From NCBI GenBank assembly GCA_039178165.1, contig JBCDFL010000001.1:8332-72331 (forward strand): 64,000 nt of DNA, written 5' to 3'. Source of the DNA: JBCBCP01 sp039178165. Lineage in GTDB: Bacteria; Pseudomonadota; Alphaproteobacteria; Rhodobacterales; Rhodobacteraceae. Position numbers and translations under genes: made by a program. Shown one piece after another: positions 62,212 to 64,000 of this stretch; position 1 is the first letter of the stretch, and every line of letters begins with the position of its first letter. A model generated the notes under the pieces. That model was not told where the DNA came from. It saw only the letters and a list, made by a program, of their open reading frames with translations, and did not search any database.

Positions 62212-63213
62212 CTACGGGCGCTGGCCGTGCATAAACGTCGCGAGGTCCAGCATCCGGTGCGCAAAGGCCCATTCGTTGTCGTACCACGCCAGCACCCGCA
62301 CCAGCGTGCCGTCCAGCACGCCCGTCTCGTTCAATTGAACCGTCGCGCTGGCGCGGGTGCCGAGGTAGTCGCGGCTGACGAGCGGGCGGTCCTCGACCTC
62401 CAAGATGGCGCTCAATTCGCCTGCCGCCGCGTCCCGAAACGCGGCGTTGACCGCCCCGGCAGACGTCGCCGTCGCCAGCTCGGCGGTGAGGTCGATGCAG
62501 CTGACATTGGGCACCGGCACCCGGATCGAGGTGCTGATCAGCCGCCCGTCCAGTGCGGGCATCACCTTGCCGATCGCGTCCGCCGCACCGGTGGAGGTGG
62601 GCACCATGCTGATCGCGCCCGCCCGGTCGCGGGTCAGATCGCCGCCCACTCGGTCATGCGTGGGCTGCGCGCCGGTATAAGAATGCACCGTCGTCATCGT
62701 GCCGCGCAGAATGCCGAAGCGGCTGTGCAGCACCTGCGCCACCGGCGCCAGGCAATTGGTCGTGCACGACCCGCTGGAGGCGACGCGGGTCCCTGCGCCG
62801 AGCGCGCGGTGATTGATGCCGTAAACCAGCGTCGGCGCGTCCCCCTGACTGGGCGCGCTGATCAGGACCCGGCCCGCGCCGCTTTGCAGATGACGCGCGG
62901 CGCCGGCATCGTCTCTAAACCGGCCCGTACAGTCGAGCGCGATGTCCACGTCGTCCCAGACTAGGGCCTCGGGGGCCGCCTCCGCCGTCATGCGGATCGG
63001 GCCGCCGCCGACATCGAGCGTATCGCCGTCCAGCGTGACAGGCCCATCGTAGCGCCCGTGCACGCTGTCGAAGGCGAACATATGGGCCAGCGCCTCCGGC
63101 GCGGCACGGTCGTTCACCGCAACGACGCGCAGGTCCGGACGGGTTTGCGCTACGCGCAGGATGCACCGCCCGATGCGCCCGAACCCATTGATGCCCAGCC
63201 GCACGACGCTCAT
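62212..63213 (-). CDS. Glyceraldehyde-3-phosphate dehydrogenase, second copy
   Basis: 333 residues. LGINGFGRIGR (NAD), SSGSCTTNCLAP with the catalytic Cys, HSYTGAQ, and AWYDNEWAFAHRMLDL at the end are intact. It differs clearly from the GAPDH 0.2 kb away. The ATG at 63213 overlaps the stop of the small membrane ORF (ATGA), supporting this start. It may be a paralogue with another role, such as erythrose-4-phosphate or NADP-dependent activity. Confidence 0.93.
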   Translation of the reverse strand: MSVVRLGINGFGRIGRCILRVAQTRPDLRVVAVNDRAAPEALAHMFAFDSVHGRYDGPVTLDGDTLDVGGGPIRMTAEAAPEALVWDDVDIALDCTGRFRDDAGAARHLQSGAGRVLISAPSQGDAPTLVYGINHRALGAGTRVASSGSCTTNCLAPVAQVLHSRFGILRGTMTTVHSYTGAQPTHDRVGGDLTRDRAGAISMVPTSTGAADAIGKVMPALDGRLISTSIRVPVPNVSCIDLTAELATATSAGAVNAAFRDAAAGELSAILEVEDRPLVSRDYLGTRASATVQLNETGVLDGTLVRVLAWYDNEWAFAHRMLDLATFMHGQRP

Positions 63214-63353
63214 CTCCAGAAGGCGAGCCATTCGATGAACTCGGCCAGCTTCTTCATCAGAAACAGCAGGTTCGCGCCGTCCGTGCGGGTGACGTCCCAC
63301 AGGACGCCCCCGACGATCAGAAGGCCCATGATGATCGCAAGCCGATTGGTCAT
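63210..63353 (-). CDS. 47-residue membrane protein between two GAPDH genes
   Basis: MTNRLAIIMGLLIVGGVL begins with one strong membrane helix (about 5-22); a second hydrophobic stretch (LLFLMKKLAEFIEWLAFW) ends the protein. The ATG at 63353 is preceded by GGGCGG only. Its stop overlaps the ATG of the downstream GAPDH, so translation is coupled. The coupling and codon use support a real gene; function unknown. Confidence 0.65.
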   Translation of the reverse strand: MTNRLAIIMGLLIVGGVLWDVTRTDGANLLFLMKKLAEFIEWLAFWR

Positions 63354-63391
63354 GCCGCCCTGATGCCAGCGCGCCCGGGCGCAGGCAAGGC

Positions 63392-64000
63392 CTAGCCGGC
63401 GGCGCCCATATGCACGGCCACGTCCGCCATCCGGACGGAGAACGCCCATTCGTTGTCGTACCACGCCAACACGCGCACCAAATTGCCGCCGGTGACCTTC
63501 GTCTGGTCGGGGGCGAAGATCGACGAATGTTCGGTGTGGTTGAAATCGACGGAGACTTTCAGCTCCGGATCGTAGGACAGCACCCGCGCCATGTCGGAGG
63601 TGGCGCGCTTTTGCACGGCGGCGTTGACCTCCTCCACCGTCACGTCCCGCGCAGCGACAAAGGTCAGGTCCACGGCGGAGACGTTCGGCGTCGGCACGCG
63701 CATCGCCGTCCCGTCGAGCTTGCCCTTGAGCTGCGGCAGCACCTCACCCAGGGCCTTTGCGGCGCCGGTGGAGGTTGGGATCATGCTCATGGCGGCGGCC
63801 CGCGCGCGGTAGAAGTCCTTGTGCCGCCGGTCGAGCGTCGGCTGGTCGCCGGTATAAGAGTGGATCGTGGTCATCAGGCCGGAGACGATGCCGATCTCCT
63901 CGTCCAGCACGCGGGCGAGGGGGGCAAGGCAGTTCGTCGTGCACGATCCGTTGGAGATCATGCGCTCGCCGGGTTGTAGATCGCCTTCGTTCACGCCGAA
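63392..64000 (-). CDS. gap: Glyceraldehyde-3-phosphate dehydrogenase, first copy (partial)
   Basis: The C-terminal 202 residues of a gene that continues past the window. ISNGSCTTNCLAPLARVL contains the active Cys; HSYTGDQPTLDRRHKDF, AAKALGEVLPQLKGKLDGTAMRVPTPNVSAVDL and AWYDNEWAFSVRMADV are typical of type I GAPDH. It precedes the 47-residue ORF and the second GAPDH, all on the minus strand, probably one operon. Confidence 0.95.
   Translation of the reverse strand, partial: FGVNEGDLQPGERMISNGSCTTNCLAPLARVLDEEIGIVSGLMTTIHSYTGDQPTLDRRHKDFYRARAAAMSMIPTSTGAAKALGEVLPQLKGKLDGTAMRVPTPNVSAVDLTFVAARDVTVEEVNAAVQKRATSDMARVLSYDPELKVSVDFNHTEHSSIFAPDQTKVTGGNLVRVLAWYDNEWAFSVRMADVAVHMGAAG

Overview
The window looks like chromosomal DNA of a marine alphaproteobacterium of the order Rhodobacterales (Roseobacter/Jannaschia-like). 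The evidence is the very high G+C with strong GC3 bias, a full Rhodobacter-capsulatus-type gene transfer agent (GTA) cluster, a pyruvate dehydrogenase E1-beta carrying its own lipoyl domain, an alphaproteobacterial LexA box (GTTC-N7-GTTC) in front of uvrA, and many small Rhodobacterales-type genes. No tRNA, rRNA, insertion sequence or CRISPR array was seen.

Layout. 1-5.4 kb: fatty acid synthesis (fabD end, fabG, acpP, fabF) with a GNAT acetyltransferase, a ureohydrolase and mltG. 5.5-19.8 kb: a GTA structural cluster with every reading frame from g1 (small terminase) to g15 (host-specificity megatron) open, plus one small trailing gene. It is preceded by a promoter-like sequence that runs straight into an intrinsic terminator. 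19.8-21 kb: cysE and a small membrane protein. 21.1-25.4 kb: pdhA-pdhB-(membrane protein)-pdhC on the minus strand. 25.5-34.8 kb: unknown small proteins, ftsB-like gene, pgk, two tandem cyclophilins, a drug-efflux MFS, bactofilin plus M23 peptidase, a DUF455 protein, a toxin-antitoxin pair whose toxin is frameshifted, and bcp. 34.9-42.4 kb: a giant AsmA/DUF3971 protein, queA, an alpha/beta hydrolase, an MFS and a DUF924 protein. 42.4-43.9 kb: lpd. 43.9-44.5 kb: a 610-bp non-coding stretch with three diverged copies of a structured ~100-nt element. 44.5-50.6 kb: a secreted VWA protein with seven Ig-like repeats, an MFS and a secreted three-domain protein. 50.6-55.1 kb: uvrA and a choice-of-anchor L/Hint protein. 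55.3-60.8 kb: a valine-degradation cluster with a fused HIBCH-HIBADH gene. 60.9-64 kb: CBS protein, coaD and two tandem GAPDH genes coupled through a 47-residue membrane protein.

How parts work together. PDH (E1 and E2) and lpd (E3) lie 17 kb apart but carry the same 20-bp palindrome, in the same orientation, just upstream of pdhA and lpd, so they probably form one small regulon. The valine cluster supplies isobutyryl-CoA dehydrogenase, 3-hydroxyisobutyryl-CoA hydrolase, 3-hydroxyisobutyrate dehydrogenase and methylmalonate-semialdehyde dehydrogenase. The GTA genes are tightly overlapped (many ATGA/GTGA junctions) and appear functional; activator, head-spike and lysis genes are not in this window.

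All calls come from reading the sequence by eye; no database search was run. Starts were chosen from Shine-Dalgarno spacing, overlap with the upstream stop codon, and family N-termini as remembered.
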